From: Aphanomyces cochlioides
Taxonomy: Eukaryota > Oomycota > Saprolegniomycetes > Saprolegniales > Verrucalvaceae
DNA: 64,000 bases
Assembly (NCBI GenBank): GCA_019828595.1
Contig: JAHQRK010000055.1
Location: forward strand, 25,373-89,372
Direction of reading: 5' to 3'
The notes beneath the pieces were generated by a model. It ran no database searches. It was not told where the DNA came from and worked only from the letters and a program-made list of their open reading frames with translations. The translations under genes and the position numbers were made by a program. Within the stretch, counting starts at the first letter, position 1. The number at the start of each line of letters is the position of its first letter. Positions 12,101 to 24,307 of the stretch are shown here, piece by piece.

Positions 12101-12149
12101 GAACGCCGACGAAATTGATCCCCTCGATTTGGAGGACGATCAACTCTAA
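9111..12149 (+). pseudogene. LINE ORF1, copy 2 (two homopolymer shifts)
   Basis: Same length as the intact ORF1 of element 4 (3039 bp), but a G7 run is G8 near 9362-9369 and a C6 run is C5 near 9600. The two changes cancel in length. The first, however, brings a stop at 9393-9395 after about 94 residues, before the second can restore frame. From about 9642 the original frame is open to TAA at 12147-12149. Distinguishing alleles shared with element 3 include LGEGYKDW and MAVLTK; private ones include ASGDRQDE and VLDDSS. The intact product would be an ORF1 RNA-binding/chaperone-type protein by position; no zinc knuckle is seen. Confidence 0.88.
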
Positions 12150-12227
12150 GGCTTCTATCCCCTGCTTCAATCCATTTCAACCTCCCCTCTCACCCCTCCA
12201 TTCTACTCATTTTCATCTGTACTCGTG
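12150..12227 (+). other. ORF1-ORF2 spacer
   Basis: 78 bp, pyrimidine-rich, with no ATG between the ORF1 stop and the ORF2 ATG at 12228. Identical spacing is seen at 24308-24385 and 39699-39776. The lack of an upstream ATG would allow termination-reinitiation for ORF2, which is inference. One allele separates subgroups: CTCACCCC here against CTGACCCC in elements 3 and 4. Confidence 0.75.
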
Positions 12228-15200
12228 ATGAGTGACAACAACTTCTCCGATGTCCCAACTGAACTCGTGGACTGGGACCCACAAATCATCTCCCTCAACA
12301 CCAATGGCTTCTCCAACAGTCATCGGTACATCCTCGACAAACTATCAAGTGTTCACGACGTTTCCTTTATCCAAGAAACCCGTTTCCGCACGCCAAGTCT
12401 CCACGACCGTGTTGCGTTCCATTGGCAACGCATCACAAACCACGAAGGCTCTTTGTTCTTTGAAGAGCCTATTTACCCTGAAGTATCCACGTCGCCAGCC
12501 ACTGGAGGTCTGGCTACGTTGATACATCCTCACTCTCCTTTGAAGAACGCCACTCAAGTCCCTCATGACAACCCAGTGCTTCGTGGTCGTTATCTACAAG
12601 TGCGATGTACTCTGGGTCCACTGACAGTCGTTCTCCACAATATCTATGCGCCGGCAGCCTTCCAACAACGAGCAAGTTACTTCGAAGAATTGCCACGCGA
12701 CTTTCCTCCACATGCGCTCCACATTGTTGGAGGAGATTTCAACTGCACTCTCAACAAAGATTTGGATTCGTTGAGACCCAGTACCTCCACCATGGCCGGC
12801 ACCCTTCAACTGGAACAATGGATGCACAGTTTGTCTCTGGTGGATCTGTTTCGCCGTCAAAACCCCGTGGCACGAGCCTTCACAAGTCCCACACTCACCA
12901 ACCGACTTGACTACATCTTTTGTTCGTCCACCTTGGCGGGTCTTCGTCATTGGAAGGCGACGCACATGCCACACGTTCCACAGGCTGACCACGTGGCTTG
13001 TCGTATCATCACAAAGCGTCAAACATTGCGCCATGGCTCTGGATCATGGAAAGCTCCAACTTGGCTACTTCGTCTACCACGAGCGGCCGAGATTGTTCAT
13101 GGATGTCTGGATCGATTTTTGGACAAGTCTCCAACATTCCACAATATCTCCAAGGCCTACGACATGCTGGTCAATGATATCCGCTCCCAACTCAAAGAAT
13201 TCCATTCTCAACGATTGGAGAAACAACGTCTGCCGTTGAAGAAGTTAGCTGTCGAGATCGCTTCGCTTTTGCAAGTCCCCAACATGCGTCAAGATTCAGT
13301 GCTGGTGGATCGAGTGCGAGACCTTCAAAAGCAAATTCACGAGCTGCAAGATCGAGACAAGCAGTTTCGTCAAGACCAGGCGTTCCAACTTCATTTGTAC
13401 AAAGCAGAGCGCTCGTCCAAGTTCCACTTCATGTCTCCTGTCCCTACCCCCTTGAAGAAGACAGTCTTCAAAGAGTTGGTGGATGTCAATGGAAATGTTG
13501 TCTCCAATCAACAAGGCATGTCTGACGTCCTGGTCGACTACTACAAGGACTTGTTTGCAGCTCCCGAGGTGCAGCGATCTGGAGACGAAGTGTCGTCATT
13601 TCTGACCCCATTGACTCGACACAAGCAACTGCCAGAGCAAGCCCAGAAAGAGCTGTCGGCTCCCTTGCGCGCCAACGAGTTCTATCATGCTATTCGACAC
13701 AGCAGTTCGAACTCAGCGCCAGGTCCCAACGCTCTGCCATTCGAAGTCCTCAAACTTGCACCTCACAAGTGGTCGTTGGTATTGGAGCTGCTATTCACAC
13801 ACCAGCTCCATTCTCACCCTCGCTTGACTCCCATGCAACTTGTCAGTACGCTGGTGTTGCTGCACAAGAAAGGCCCCAAGTCACAGGCCAAGAACTATCG
13901 GCCCATTAGCCTACTCAACACGGATGTGAAAATCCTGACGAGTATTCTGGCTTATCGACTCCAGCGCCACATTCGACACATCATCCACCCGGACCAGCAA
14001 GGCTTTATCCGTCGAAGCAATATCCAAACCAATATTGCACGACTGGATGACATGCTGCACCACATCAAACTACACAGTCCGTCCTCGATGGTGGCACTGC
14101 TTGACTTTGAGAAAGCTTTTGATCGCGTGGACCACGCGTACTTGCTCCGCGTCCTCCGTCACTATGGCTTTCCCGAAACCTTTGTTGACATGGTTCGCGT
14201 ACTGTACTCGGGCCGCAAGTCTCGCATCTTGGTGAACGGCTTCTTGTCCAAGCCAGTTCACATCTCACGCGGTGTGTTGCAAGGTGATCCACTGTCGCCA
14301 CTTCTGTTTGTGATCGCTTTGGAACCGATGTGCCAACTCCTACGGCAACACTCCAACTATGGCATCAAGTGTGGGGATCGCTACCACACTGGGAGTTACT
14401 TTGCCGACGACTCGCAACTCTATGCGGCAAATGAGACGTGCCTCCACCGGCAGCTTGCATTGGTTCAAACCTTTTGCGACAAGTCTGGTTTCCGACTCAA
14501 CGTAGACAAGACCCAAATTCTGACCTACAGCCAGTTGAATGGGAACCTTGCCTCACTACAAGTTACTTCCGACAGTCCCGTGAAGGCTCTTGGTATCTTG
14601 GTTGCGCCCAATCTTTCTCCATTGGCACGTTTCAATTACGTGTTTGAGAAGTTTGTGGCTCGCTTGTCTTTGTGGCTCTACAAGGCTCGAACCATGGCCG
14701 GAAAAGTCACTATCCTGCACAGCATATGTCTGCCTGTGTTATGGTACCAACTGGCTTTTGTCCCTGCCGACAAAGACCTGGCCAAAAAGATCGACAAGGC
14801 CATGCTTCAATTTATGCATGGTGAAGAAATCAACCCATCCTCCTCTGTCCATGGCCTCCGTTTGATCAAAAAGGAGATCATATTCATGCCGAAGAAGTCC
14901 GGTGGCTTAGGCCTGCACCATGCACTTGCTTTATGGCAACAACACAACCGCTCTGTCATGATCAGATGCATTCAAGCCATCACCACCCCACCCCGCAAGT
15001 CTGCCATGTCCGCCTGGATTACGCCGGGCTATACTCTCCTCGAGAAGGCTTTTCATCCATGGGGTTCCCCCGAGATCTCCTCTTGGCAAATGGCTCTTCT
15101 GCATTCATCAGACAACTGTACAAGAATCCCAATATCACTCCAATGTAGAAAGCCTTATTGAGAGCTGGTTTGAATCCCGCTGGACTCCGTACGGCTGTCC

Positions 15201-16281
15201 AAATCACATCTCATCTTTGGATGTTCCCCTTTGGCACAACTCGTATCTGCCTGGACTCGAAGACCTATACGATCAGTGCTCTACATCGACGCAAGACCAA
15301 GCCAATGTATTGGCTTCGCTTCACATCACGAAGTTGTCGCATTTGTTGACTCCGTGTCAGCGAGTTTGGCCAGCTTCGATCTTGTTCGACAAAATCAACC
15401 GTGCCTGCCGCCAAGCCAATTTTGTCCCTCCAACGAAACAATGGATCTCAATCTTGGTGACCAAGTTATCACGATTGTTTGAGATTGTTTCTGAAGAGGA
15501 TGCTCCCGTGTTCCACTTGCCGACGCCAAGCTCTGAATGGATGGAATGGCACTGGATGATTCACCCTGACTCGAGTCCGATCTTGTTGGCGCTTGCGACT
15601 TCGAAATCGGCTAAGATCAGAGCTTCTCCAGCTGTCAGCTCGTCCATTCTTCCTACCAAGCATCTCAACCTGCCATCCAACTTTTACGAAGACCCCAAGC
15701 GCCTTACCCAACTTGCCGCCTTCCTCCAACCCGACCACATTCTCCCTCGATATGGAGAGTTCATTTTCAAGACCCTTCTCCGCGCCAACGCCATGCAATA
15801 TCTGTTTCAGTACCAAGACCCCAAGCCGACGTGTGTCTTCTGTCGTGTCAATGAGACGTACGAGCATTTCCTGTTCTCTTGTGGATATGGTCAATCTGTT
15901 TGGTATTTCTTCAAGACAATCCAGCGACTGCTCGAGTGTTCCTTTCCGTCGACTTGTCTGGAAATGTTCTACGAGACGCCCAAGCCGTCCGATGGATACT
16001 ACATCCGTGGCTATCTGAAGATCTGGCCGATTGTCCGAGCCTGCGTGTATTATCAAATATGGCTCCAACGTGCCGATCGCACCTTTCGACCCGACCTCAC
16101 AGCGAAGAGTCCGATGGAAGTTGCCATTCATGCTGCCTCTTTGATCAAGCTACATCTACAACAGCTCCTGGTTGATCTCCCTCTCAAGAAGGGATACACC
16201 AAGGTATTCAATGTGCTCAAGCATCTATCTTCGGACCCCTGGTTACGTCAACACATCATTCCTAACAGCGTCGTTTCATGA
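12228..16281 (+). pseudogene. LINE ORF2 (endonuclease-RT), broken copy 2
   Basis: The N-terminal ~945 codons are open: endonuclease with QET, GDFN, RLDYIF and ADH motifs, and RT with FEKAFDRVD, QGDPLSP and FADD. Near 15069 a C6 run has become C5, shifting the frame. The correct frame then meets the same TAG (15146-15148) as copy 1 at codon 974. A further T is missing near 15163, after which the coding sequence continues in the third frame to TGA at 16279-16281. The last third, including the CCHC motif, is therefore disconnected. The shared TAG must predate the separation of copies 1 and 2, while the frameshifts are private. Confidence 0.92.
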
Positions 16282-16427
16282 GTGAGCTGACGGCTCACTC
16301 ACTTCATCTCCTGTTCAATGACCACTTTGCCATATTCTGTTTTCCAAGTTCTGTTTATACAGTACGAGGCAAAATAGTAAGTCATTAGGGCCTTTGCTCA
16401 AAAATAAGGTTAATACAACTCATTTAA
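16282..16427 (+). other. Element 2 3' UTR
   Basis: Same structure as in element 1: a 9-bp stem over the ORF2 stop (16279-16301), the stretch complementary to the element 5' end, and the terminal GGTTAA/TTAACC hairpin at the junction with the inverted ORF1 fragment. No poly(A). Confidence 0.8.
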
Positions 16428-17163
16428 CCACGTCCTCTTGAGATTTTTCTTCTTCCTCTCCCGTTCTAGGAGGCTCAGCACAGGGGGCGACGCGGTTGGT
16501 GGCTGCTGGCTCAGTCCCATTGGTCACGAGAAAGGCCGGGGCCAGACCCCCAGTGACAGGGGTAGAAGGGGAATCCATGCCATCCCCGCAGCACGGTGAC
16601 TGGGGTACACCATTGCTCCGGCGAGAACCCAAATCGGGATACCGCCCCCGCCCCTCCGAAGAGGCCCCTGGGGGGAAGTAGACAGAACCGCAGGGTGTGC
16701 CCATAGGGGGGGCCCTCGTAGCCTCTAGGGCTGGCATGGACCCCGTTTTCTCGCCGCCTTCACTGGGGATCGACTCCAATTGGAGTCCAGGGAAGCAGCC
16801 ACCACAGGCACAAGGCCCCAGTGGTTCGCCCTCCTGAGTGAGGGCTTCGCTAGACAAGTTAACGACAGTGGTCTGGGGGTCAACCACTGACCCACTGAGG
16901 TTGACCCCCCCTGGAACTCCGGCGAGTGGAGCACCAGGTGAAGCGCTGGGGGAGCGAGACGCAGATTGGTCTCCAGAGACGCTGTTGGGGTCGAACTCGA
17001 CCTCCACTTCGGCCCTAGGGTTAGGTGTAGCGACATTACTCACACCACTTCCGCCATCCTGATTGGACGACGAAAGTGGGTGAGGTGATACAATACCTGG
17101 AATGATGGTGACTCCGTGAGTGTTGGTCTCACGGAGCTCGGAACAGCTGTTGGCGTTGGACAT
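16420..17163 (-). pseudogene. ORF1 N-terminal fragment (inverted), unit 2
   Basis: 247-codon frame from the ORF1 ATG (complement of 17161-17163) to a stop in the adjoining element terminus, identical in layout to the unit 1 fragment. The two extra T lie in the 5' UTR, so they do not affect this frame. They do change how it connects to the upstream satellite frame. Confidence 0.85.
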
Positions 17164-17220
17164 TTTTTGAGCGCGGCGGCACTTGATAACTTCTTGACTT
17201 GAGGGGTACGAGGCAAATTC
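16428..17220 (-). mobile_element. Inverted LINE 5' fragment, unit 2 (793 bp)
   Basis: Counterpart of 4271-5061 with two extra T just upstream of the ORF1 ATG on its own strand. Junctions are identical to unit 1: element 3' end on the left, satellite starting CTTTTTCTCCA on the right. The identical junctions show that the arrangement predates the unit duplication. Confidence 0.9.
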
Positions 17221-18886
17221 CTTTTTCTCCACTTGGTACCCACGTGCCACATGCATATCTCGACCCCATCGAGATACCCACTCGCCACGTCTGGCATGTT
17301 TGAATGGTGTCATGCTCGTGTGGTGGACGACCAAGCACCAACTTGGTCCGAAATCAACACGCAAGAGTCCCAAGCATACCCCACAAACTGCATCTCGATG
17401 CCACTTTTTCTCCACTTGGTACCCACGTGCCACATGCATATCTCGACCCCATCGAGATACCCACTCGCCACGTCTGGCATGTTTGAAAGGTGTCATGCTC
17501 GTGTGGTGGACGACCAAGCACCAACTTGTTCCGAAATTAACACGCGAGAGTCCCAAGCATACCCCACAAACTGCATCTCGATGCCACTTTTTCTCCACTT
17601 GGTACCCACGTGCCACATGCATATCTCGACCCCATCGAGATACCCACTCGCCATGTCTGGCATGTTTGAAAGGTGTCATGCTCGTGTGGTGGACGACCAA
17701 GCACCAACTTGGTCCGAAATCAACACGCAAGAGTCCCAAGCATACCCCACAAACTGCATCTCGATGCCACTTTTTCTCCACGTTTGGTACCCACGTGCCA
17801 CATGCATATCTCGACCCCATCGAGATACCCACTCGCCATGTCTGGCATGTTTGAAAGGTGTCATGCTCGTGTGGTGGACGACCAAGCACCAACTTGGTCC
17901 GAAATCAACACGCGAGAGTCCCAAGCATACCCCACAAACTGCATCTCGATGCCACTTTTTCTCCACGTTTGGTACCCACGTGCCACATGCATATCTCGAC
18001 CCCATCGAGATACCCACTCGCCACGTCTGGCATGTTTGAAAGGTGTCATGCTCGTGTGGTGGACGACCAAGCACCAACTTGGTCCGAAATTAACACGCGA
18101 GAGTCCCAAGCATACCCCACAAACTGCATCTCGATGCCACTTTTTCTCCACTTGGTACCCACGTGCCACATGCATATCTCGACCCCATCGAGATACCCAC
18201 TCGCCATGTCTGGCATGTTTGAAAGGTGTCATGCTCGTGTGGTGGACGACCAAGCACCAACTTGGTCCGAAATCAACACGCAAGAGTCCCAAGCATACCC
18301 CACAAACTGCATCTCGATGCCACTTTTTCTCCACGTTTGGTACCCACGTGCCACATGCATATCTCGACCCCATCGAGATACCCACTCGCCATGTCTGGCA
18401 TGTTTGAAAGGTGTCATGCTCGTGTGGTGGACGACCAAGCACCAACTTGTTCCGAAATCAACACGCGAGAGTCCCAAGCATACCCCACAAACTGCATCTC
18501 GATGCCACTTTTTCTCCACTTGGTACCCACGTGCCACATGCATATCTCGACCCCATCGAGATACCCACTCGCCATGTCTGGCATGTTTGAAAGGTGTCAT
18601 GCTCGTGTGGTGGACGACCAAGCACCAACTTGTTCCGAAATCAACACGCGAGAGTCCCAAGCATACCCCACAAACTGCATCTCGATGCCACTTTTTCTCC
18701 ACTTTTGGTACCCACGTGCCACATGCATATCTCGACCCCATCGAGATACCCACTCGCCATGTCTGGCATGTTTGAAAGGTGTCATGCTCGTGTGGTGGAC
18801 GACCAAGCACCAACTTGGTCCGAAATCAACACGCAAGAGTCCCAAGCATACCCCACAAACTGCATCTCGATGCCACTTTTTCTCCA
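17221..18886 (-). repeat. Satellite block, nine monomers, unit 2
   Basis: Same nine 183-bp monomers and the same four 2-bp insertions as 5062-6727. Monomer variants occur in the same order. This is strong evidence that the whole unit was copied as a block and that the satellite blocks did not arise independently. Confidence 0.95.
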
Positions 18887-21207
18887 ACTTCCGAATTTGC
18901 CTCGTACCCCTCAAGTCAAGAAGTTATCAAGTGCCGCCGCGCTCAAAATGTCCAACGCCAACAGCTGTTCCGAGCTCCGTGAGACCAACACTCACGGAGT
19001 CACCATCATTCCAGGTATTGTATCACCTCACCCACTTTCGTCGTCCAATCAGGATGGCGGAAGTGGTGTGAGTAATGTCTCTACACCTAACCCTAGGGCC
19101 GAAGTGGAGGTCGAGTTCGACCCCAACAGCGTCTCTGGAGACCAATCTGCGTCTCGCTCCCCCAGCGCTTCACCTGGTGCTCCACTCGCCGGAGTTCCAG
19201 GGGGGGTCAACCTCAGTGGGTCAGTGGTTGACCCCCAGACCACTGTCGTTAACTTGTCTAGCGAAGCCCTCACTCAGGAGGGCGAACCACTGGGGCCTTG
19301 TGCCTGTGGTGGCTGCTTCCCTGGACTCCAATTGGAGTCGATCCCCAGTGAAGGCGGCGAGAAAACGGGGTCCATGCCAGCCCTAGAGGCTACGAGGGCC
19401 CCCCCTATGGGCACACCCTGCGGTTCTGTCTACTTCCCCCAGGGGCCTCTTCGGAGGGGCGGGGGCGGTATCCCGATTTGGGTTCTCGCCGGAGCAATGG
19501 TGTACCCCAGTCACCGTGCTGCGGGGATGGCATGGATTCCCCTTCTACCCCTGTCACTGGGGGTCTGGCCCCGGCCTTTCTCGTGACCAATGGGACTGAG
19601 CCAGCAGCCACCAACCGCGTCGCCCCCTGTGCTGAGCCTCCTAGAACGGGAGAGGAAGAAGAAAAATCTCAAGAGGACGTGGATATGGTCTCTGGAGACG
19701 CCGAGGGGAAGGATTCGACTGAAACCGAGGCCTTAACCGACGAGGGAAATACTCAAATTCACTCGGAGGTTGATGGGTCAGGCGACATTAACGGCCAAGC
19801 GAAGCCGTGTGATACTCCTGGAGAAGTTATTCAAGAGGAACAATCGACAAACAATGACAATGACCAGTCAAATCAAGACATTGTCGACAAATCCGTTGCT
19901 CAAGGAAATGGCGCTGTTGATCCTCCTACCGCGGCAGACAAAATACAAGGCGATCAAGAGCAACAAAACGCTGAAAAGGCCAATCCATGGACGCAAAAGA
20001 CTCCCGGCAAGGATTCAGCTTCGTCCAAGAAAGATTCCAAGCAAGGCAATGCCCCCAAAGGCGCGAAACATCGCAACACTGGTGCTCATGCTATTGCCGA
20101 TGACGATATTGCGCGATGCGAGGCCATGGCGGACGCATTCTACAAAGACTCTGGTGACATGGACGCCTTCATTGAAAACATTTTGCTCACCCCCCAGTCC
20201 CAAGTGTACGAGCTCACAGTCAAGTTGGGCGAAGCCTACAAGGACTGGTCCGAAAAAGTCATCTGCGATCAATTTGTCAAGGAAAATCCTGGTTCGTTAT
20301 GGGGCTCCAAATTTCCGAACATTTTGATCCACAAGAAGAACCCACAGACCATTGTGATCTCAAGTTACAACTTGTCTACGTGCGTGGAAATGGGAGGCAC
20401 AACGTTTCGACTTGGTGGCAAAGACTTCCTGGTTCCCAAATACTCGCGTTATGGCAACAACTACTACGTTACGTTCAACAAGGTCAGTCACCCTTCGATG
20501 GCCAAGGCAATTGTCAAGAAAATGGCTGCATTGACCAAGTCAGTGATAGCAGCATTCAACCCTACTGCTGGTCAGAACATCAAGTCGCCGCATTTGAGAG
20601 TCATTTTCAAGTCGCCTGCGCCTCCTGCAGTGCTGGTACCAAAATCCGGCGACGCACTACGCGAAATCACCATTACGGATCCGTCGGGTCAGCCTTTTGT
20701 CGTCGTGTTTCAGCACAAGATCGCTGCTCTGAACAAGACATTGCCTCCGTCGATTGTTTCACGACGTGCAGAGGCCAAGGCTGAAAAAGCGAAGGCAAAA
20801 GCGGCCAAGGCAGCGGCAAAATCTCCTCCGTCAGGAGAAAAAGAACCTGAACATGATGGAGACGATCATGATCAAGACCCTGGAACAAATGCGGAAGGCG
20901 AGGCCGACTCAACTGAGGCATCTGAAGATGGTCAAGATGAACAACCACAGCCAACAGCTCCTTCTCATGGCTCTGATGTCGATATGTCTGGTGACAGCGA
21001 TCCCCCTAACAACAATGGACAAGACAAACAACAAGAAGATGTGGAAATGTCTACCAACGAATCGCCCGCTCTTGCTCCACCAAGTGAGCAGCCCAAGAAC
21101 TCGCTGGACCTTCAATTGGTAACGGGCTACCGGTCTGGACCAGCTCCAAAACGTACTTTGCCTTCGTCCCCACGTTTGGATCCCCTGCCGACATCCAACC
21201 GTTTTCA
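18887..21207 (+). mobile_element. 3'-truncated LINE copy, unit 2
   Basis: Equivalent of 6728-9049, with the same breakpoint (CCGTTTTCA). It is one base shorter because a C6 run is C5 near 19436. It also differs by SNVSTPNP instead of SNVATPNP and AEKANPW instead of AERANPW, so it is not a base-for-base copy of unit 1. Confidence 0.9.
18948..21207 (+). pseudogene. ORF1 fragment lacking C-terminus, unit 2
   Basis: ORF1 from its ATG (18948). The frame is lost at the C5 run near 19436, giving a stop at about 19586. The original frame then resumes in the sequence from about 19478 and runs to the truncation point after SNRFH at 21207. It thus combines a frameshift with loss of the last quarter of the protein. 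The G run is the normal G7 here, unlike in elements 2 and 3. Confidence 0.87.
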
Positions 21208-21268
21208 CCTTCCGAATTTGCCTCGTACCCCTCAAGTCAAGAAGTTATCAAGTGCCGCCGCGCTCAAA

Positions 21269-24200
21269 ATGTCCAACGCCAACAGCTGTTCCGAGCTCCG
21301 TGAGACCAACACTCACGGAGTCACCATCATTCCAGGTATTGTATCACCTCACCCACTTTCGTCGTCCAATCAGGATGGCGGAAGTGGTGTGAGTAATGTC
21401 TCTACACCTAACCCTAGGGCCGAAGTGGAGGTCGAGTTCGACCCCAACAGCGTCTCTGGAGACCAATCTGCGTCTCGCTCCCCCAGCGCTTCACCTGGTG
21501 CTCCACTCGCCGGAGTTCCAGGGGGGGGTCAACCTCAGTGGGTCAGTGGTTGACCCCCAGACCACTGTCGTTAACTTGTCTAGCGAAGCCCTCACTCAGG
21601 AGGGCGAACCACTGGGGCCTTGTGCCTGTGGTGGCTGCTTCCCTGGACTCCAATTGGAGTCGATCCCCAGTGAAGGCGGCGAGAAAACGGGGTCCATGCC
21701 AGCCCTAGAGGCTACGAGGGCCCCCCCTATGGGCACACCCTGCGGTTCTGTCTACTTCCCCCAGGGGCCTCTTCGGAGGGGCGGGGGCGGTATCCCGATT
21801 TGGGTTCTCGCCGGAGCAATGGTGTACCCCAGTCACCGTGCTGCGGGGATGGCATGGATTCCCCTTCTACCCCTGTCACTGGGGGTCTGGCCCCGGCCTT
21901 TCTCGTGACCAATGGGACTGAGCCAGCAGCCACCAACCGCGTCGCCCCCTGTGCTGAGCCTCCTAGAACGGGAGAGGAAGAAGAAAAATCTCAAGAGGAC
22001 GTGGATATGGTCTCTGGAGACGCCGAGGGGAAGGATTCGACTGAAACCGAGGCCTTAACCGACGAGGGAAATACTCAAATTCACTCGGAGGTTGATGGGT
22101 CAGGCGACATTAACGGCCAAGCGAAGCCGTGTGATACTCCTGGAGAAGTTATTCAAGAGGAACAATCGACAAACAATGACAATGACCAGTCAAATCAAGA
22201 CATTGTCGACAAATCCGTTGCTCAAGGAAATGGCGCTGTTGATCCTCCTACCGCGGCAGACAAAATACAAGGCGATCAAGAGCAACAAAACGCTGAAAGG
22301 GCCAATCCATGGACGCAAAAGACTCCCGGCAAGGATTCAGCTTCGTCCAAGAAAGATTCCAAGCAAGGCAATGCCCCCAAAGGCGCGAAACATCGCAACA
22401 CTGGTGCTCATGCTATTGCCGATGACGATATTGCGCGATGCGAGGCCATGGCGGACGCATTCTACAAAGACTCTGGTGACATGGACGCCTTCATTGAAAA
22501 CATTTTGCTCACCCCCCAGTCCCAAGTGTACGAGCTTACAGTCAAGTTGGGCGAAGGCTACAAGGACTGGTCCGAAAAAGTCATCTGCGATCAATTTGTC
22601 AAGGAAAATCCTGGTTCGTTATGGGGCTCCAAATTTCCGAACATTTTGATCCACAAGAAGAACCCACAGACCATTGTGATCTCAAGTTACAACTTGTCTA
22701 CGTGCGTGGAAATGGGAGGCACAACGTTTCGACTTGGTGGCAAAGACTTCCTGGTTCCCAAATACTCGCGTTATGGCAACAACTACTACGTTACGTTCAA
22801 CAAGGTCAGTCACCCTTCGATGGCCAAGGCAATTGTCAAGAAAATGGCTGTATTGACCAAGTCAGTGATAGCAGCATTCAACCCTACTGCTGGTCAGAAC
22901 ATCAAGTCGCCGCATTTGAGAGTCATTTTCAAGTCGTCTGCGCCTCCTGCAGTGTTGGTACCAAAATCCGGCGACGCACTACGCGAAATCACCATTACGG
23001 ATCCGTCGGGTCAGCCTTTTGTCGTCGTGTTTCAGCACAAGATCGCTGCTCTGAACAAGACATTGCCTCCGTCGATTGTTTCACGACGTGCAGAGGCCAA
23101 GGCTGAAAAAGCGAAGGCAAAAGCGGCCAAGGCAGCGGCAAAATCTCCTCCGTCAGGAGAAAAAGAACCTGAAGATGATGGAGACGATCATGATCAAGAC
23201 CCTGGAACAAATGCGGAAGGCAAGGCCGACTCAACTGAGGCATCTGAAGATGGTCAAGATGAACAACCACAGCCAACAGCTCCTTCTCATGGCTCTGATG
23301 TCGATATGTCTGGTGACAGCGATCCCCCTAACAACAATGGACAAGACAAACAACAAGAAGATGTGGAAATGTCTACCAACGAATCGCCCGCTCTTGCTCC
23401 ACCAAGTGAGCAGCCCAAGAACTCGCTGGACCTTCAATTGGTAACGGGCTACCGGTCTGGACCAGCTCCAAAACGTACTTTGCCTTCGTCCCCACGTTTG
23501 GATCCCCTGCCGACATCCAACCGTTTTCATATCCTCGAAGAAGACGACGTGGAACTCTCGTTTGAAGACTTTGCAGTGCCTCGAATTGTATTGGAAGATT
23601 CAAGTGCGCCACGCCCGAAAAAGACCAAAGGCAAAGCGAAGAAACAACGACTTAACAAGTCTGCTGCAGCCCACCTCGAATTGGCGAAGAAGATCATTCG
23701 AGACAAGAAAGTCGAAGGCAGTATCACCGAATGTCAACGCATTTTGCGAGATGATCCTCAGCTCGTTGCACATGCTATGTACGCACAAGATGAAGACCTC
23801 AGTTTGTTTCAGTCACTTGTTGCAACCAAGACTATTGAGCGCAAGATGGCTTTGTTAAAAGCTCAAGGCAAGCCTCACAACTACAAACATCACGTCAACT
23901 TCATGGCTCAATACAAGATTCACCCGTCAGAAATCTTGGAAGAATTGACCACGGACATACCAGAGATCAAGCGCATCCTCTTTGCACTTGCTACGATTGA
24001 CTTATTCCTCTCAAATCGGGCCCCAGACCTCTACACAAACTCGGAGGCACTGACTGTTCTATTGAACCAAGAAGCAACAAGATTGCCTGACACCAACTGC
24101 TTGACGGACTGGTCGCTGTTTGCTTTGATCGAAAACTTCAGCGACAATCTCGAGAAGTTCACTTTGCCGGCTCCCGTCTTGTCGGCCATCTCGATGCTCA

Positions 24201-24307
24201 AAAGCATCACCAACAATTACCACATCGACGAGCTCTGCAGCAAAGCTCACCACTCCATGAACGCCGACGAAATTGATCCCCTCGATTTGGAGGACGATCA
24301 ACTCTAA
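21269..24307 (+). pseudogene. LINE ORF1, copy 3 (two homopolymer shifts)
   Basis: 3039 bp from the ATG at 21269 to TAA at 24305-24307. As in copy 2 the G run is G8 (near 21520-21527) and the C run C5 (near 21758). The frame therefore stops at 21551-21553 and reopens only after the second shift. Everything from about residue 177 onward is intact: acidic Gln/Asn-rich segment, central region, Lys/Ala-rich segment, basic RPKKTKGKAKKQR tract and helical-looking C-terminus ending DLEDDQL. If the homopolymer lengths are sequencing errors, this ORF would be complete; the fact that element 2 shares them argues against that. Confidence 0.87.

Larger units (their letters stand above)
1..12158 (+). repeat. 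Tandem segmental unit 1 (12,158 bp)
   Basis: Bases 1-12158 recur almost unchanged at 12159-24316. ORF2 starts, ORF1 ends, satellite block and fragment junctions all recur at an offset of 12,157-12,159, and the drift is explained by individual 1-2 bp indels. The unit contains an ORF2 with 3' end, an inverted 5' fragment, nine satellite monomers, a 3'-truncated element, and the 5' end and ORF1 of the next element. Phase is arbitrary because the window opens inside the repeat, so more units may lie to the left. The near identity means a very recent duplication, or an assembly duplication. Confidence 0.9.
9050..16427 (+). mobile_element. LINE element 2, full length
   Basis: Full-length copy of about 7.38 kb: 5' UTR of ~60 bp, ORF1 at 9111, a 78-bp spacer, ORF2 at 12228 and a 146-bp 3' UTR. 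The upstream flank is a truncated copy of the same element and the downstream flank is the inverted 5' fragment. The two flanks show no matching target-site duplication, so the present context is not that of a simple insertion. Both ORFs are broken. Confidence 0.93.
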
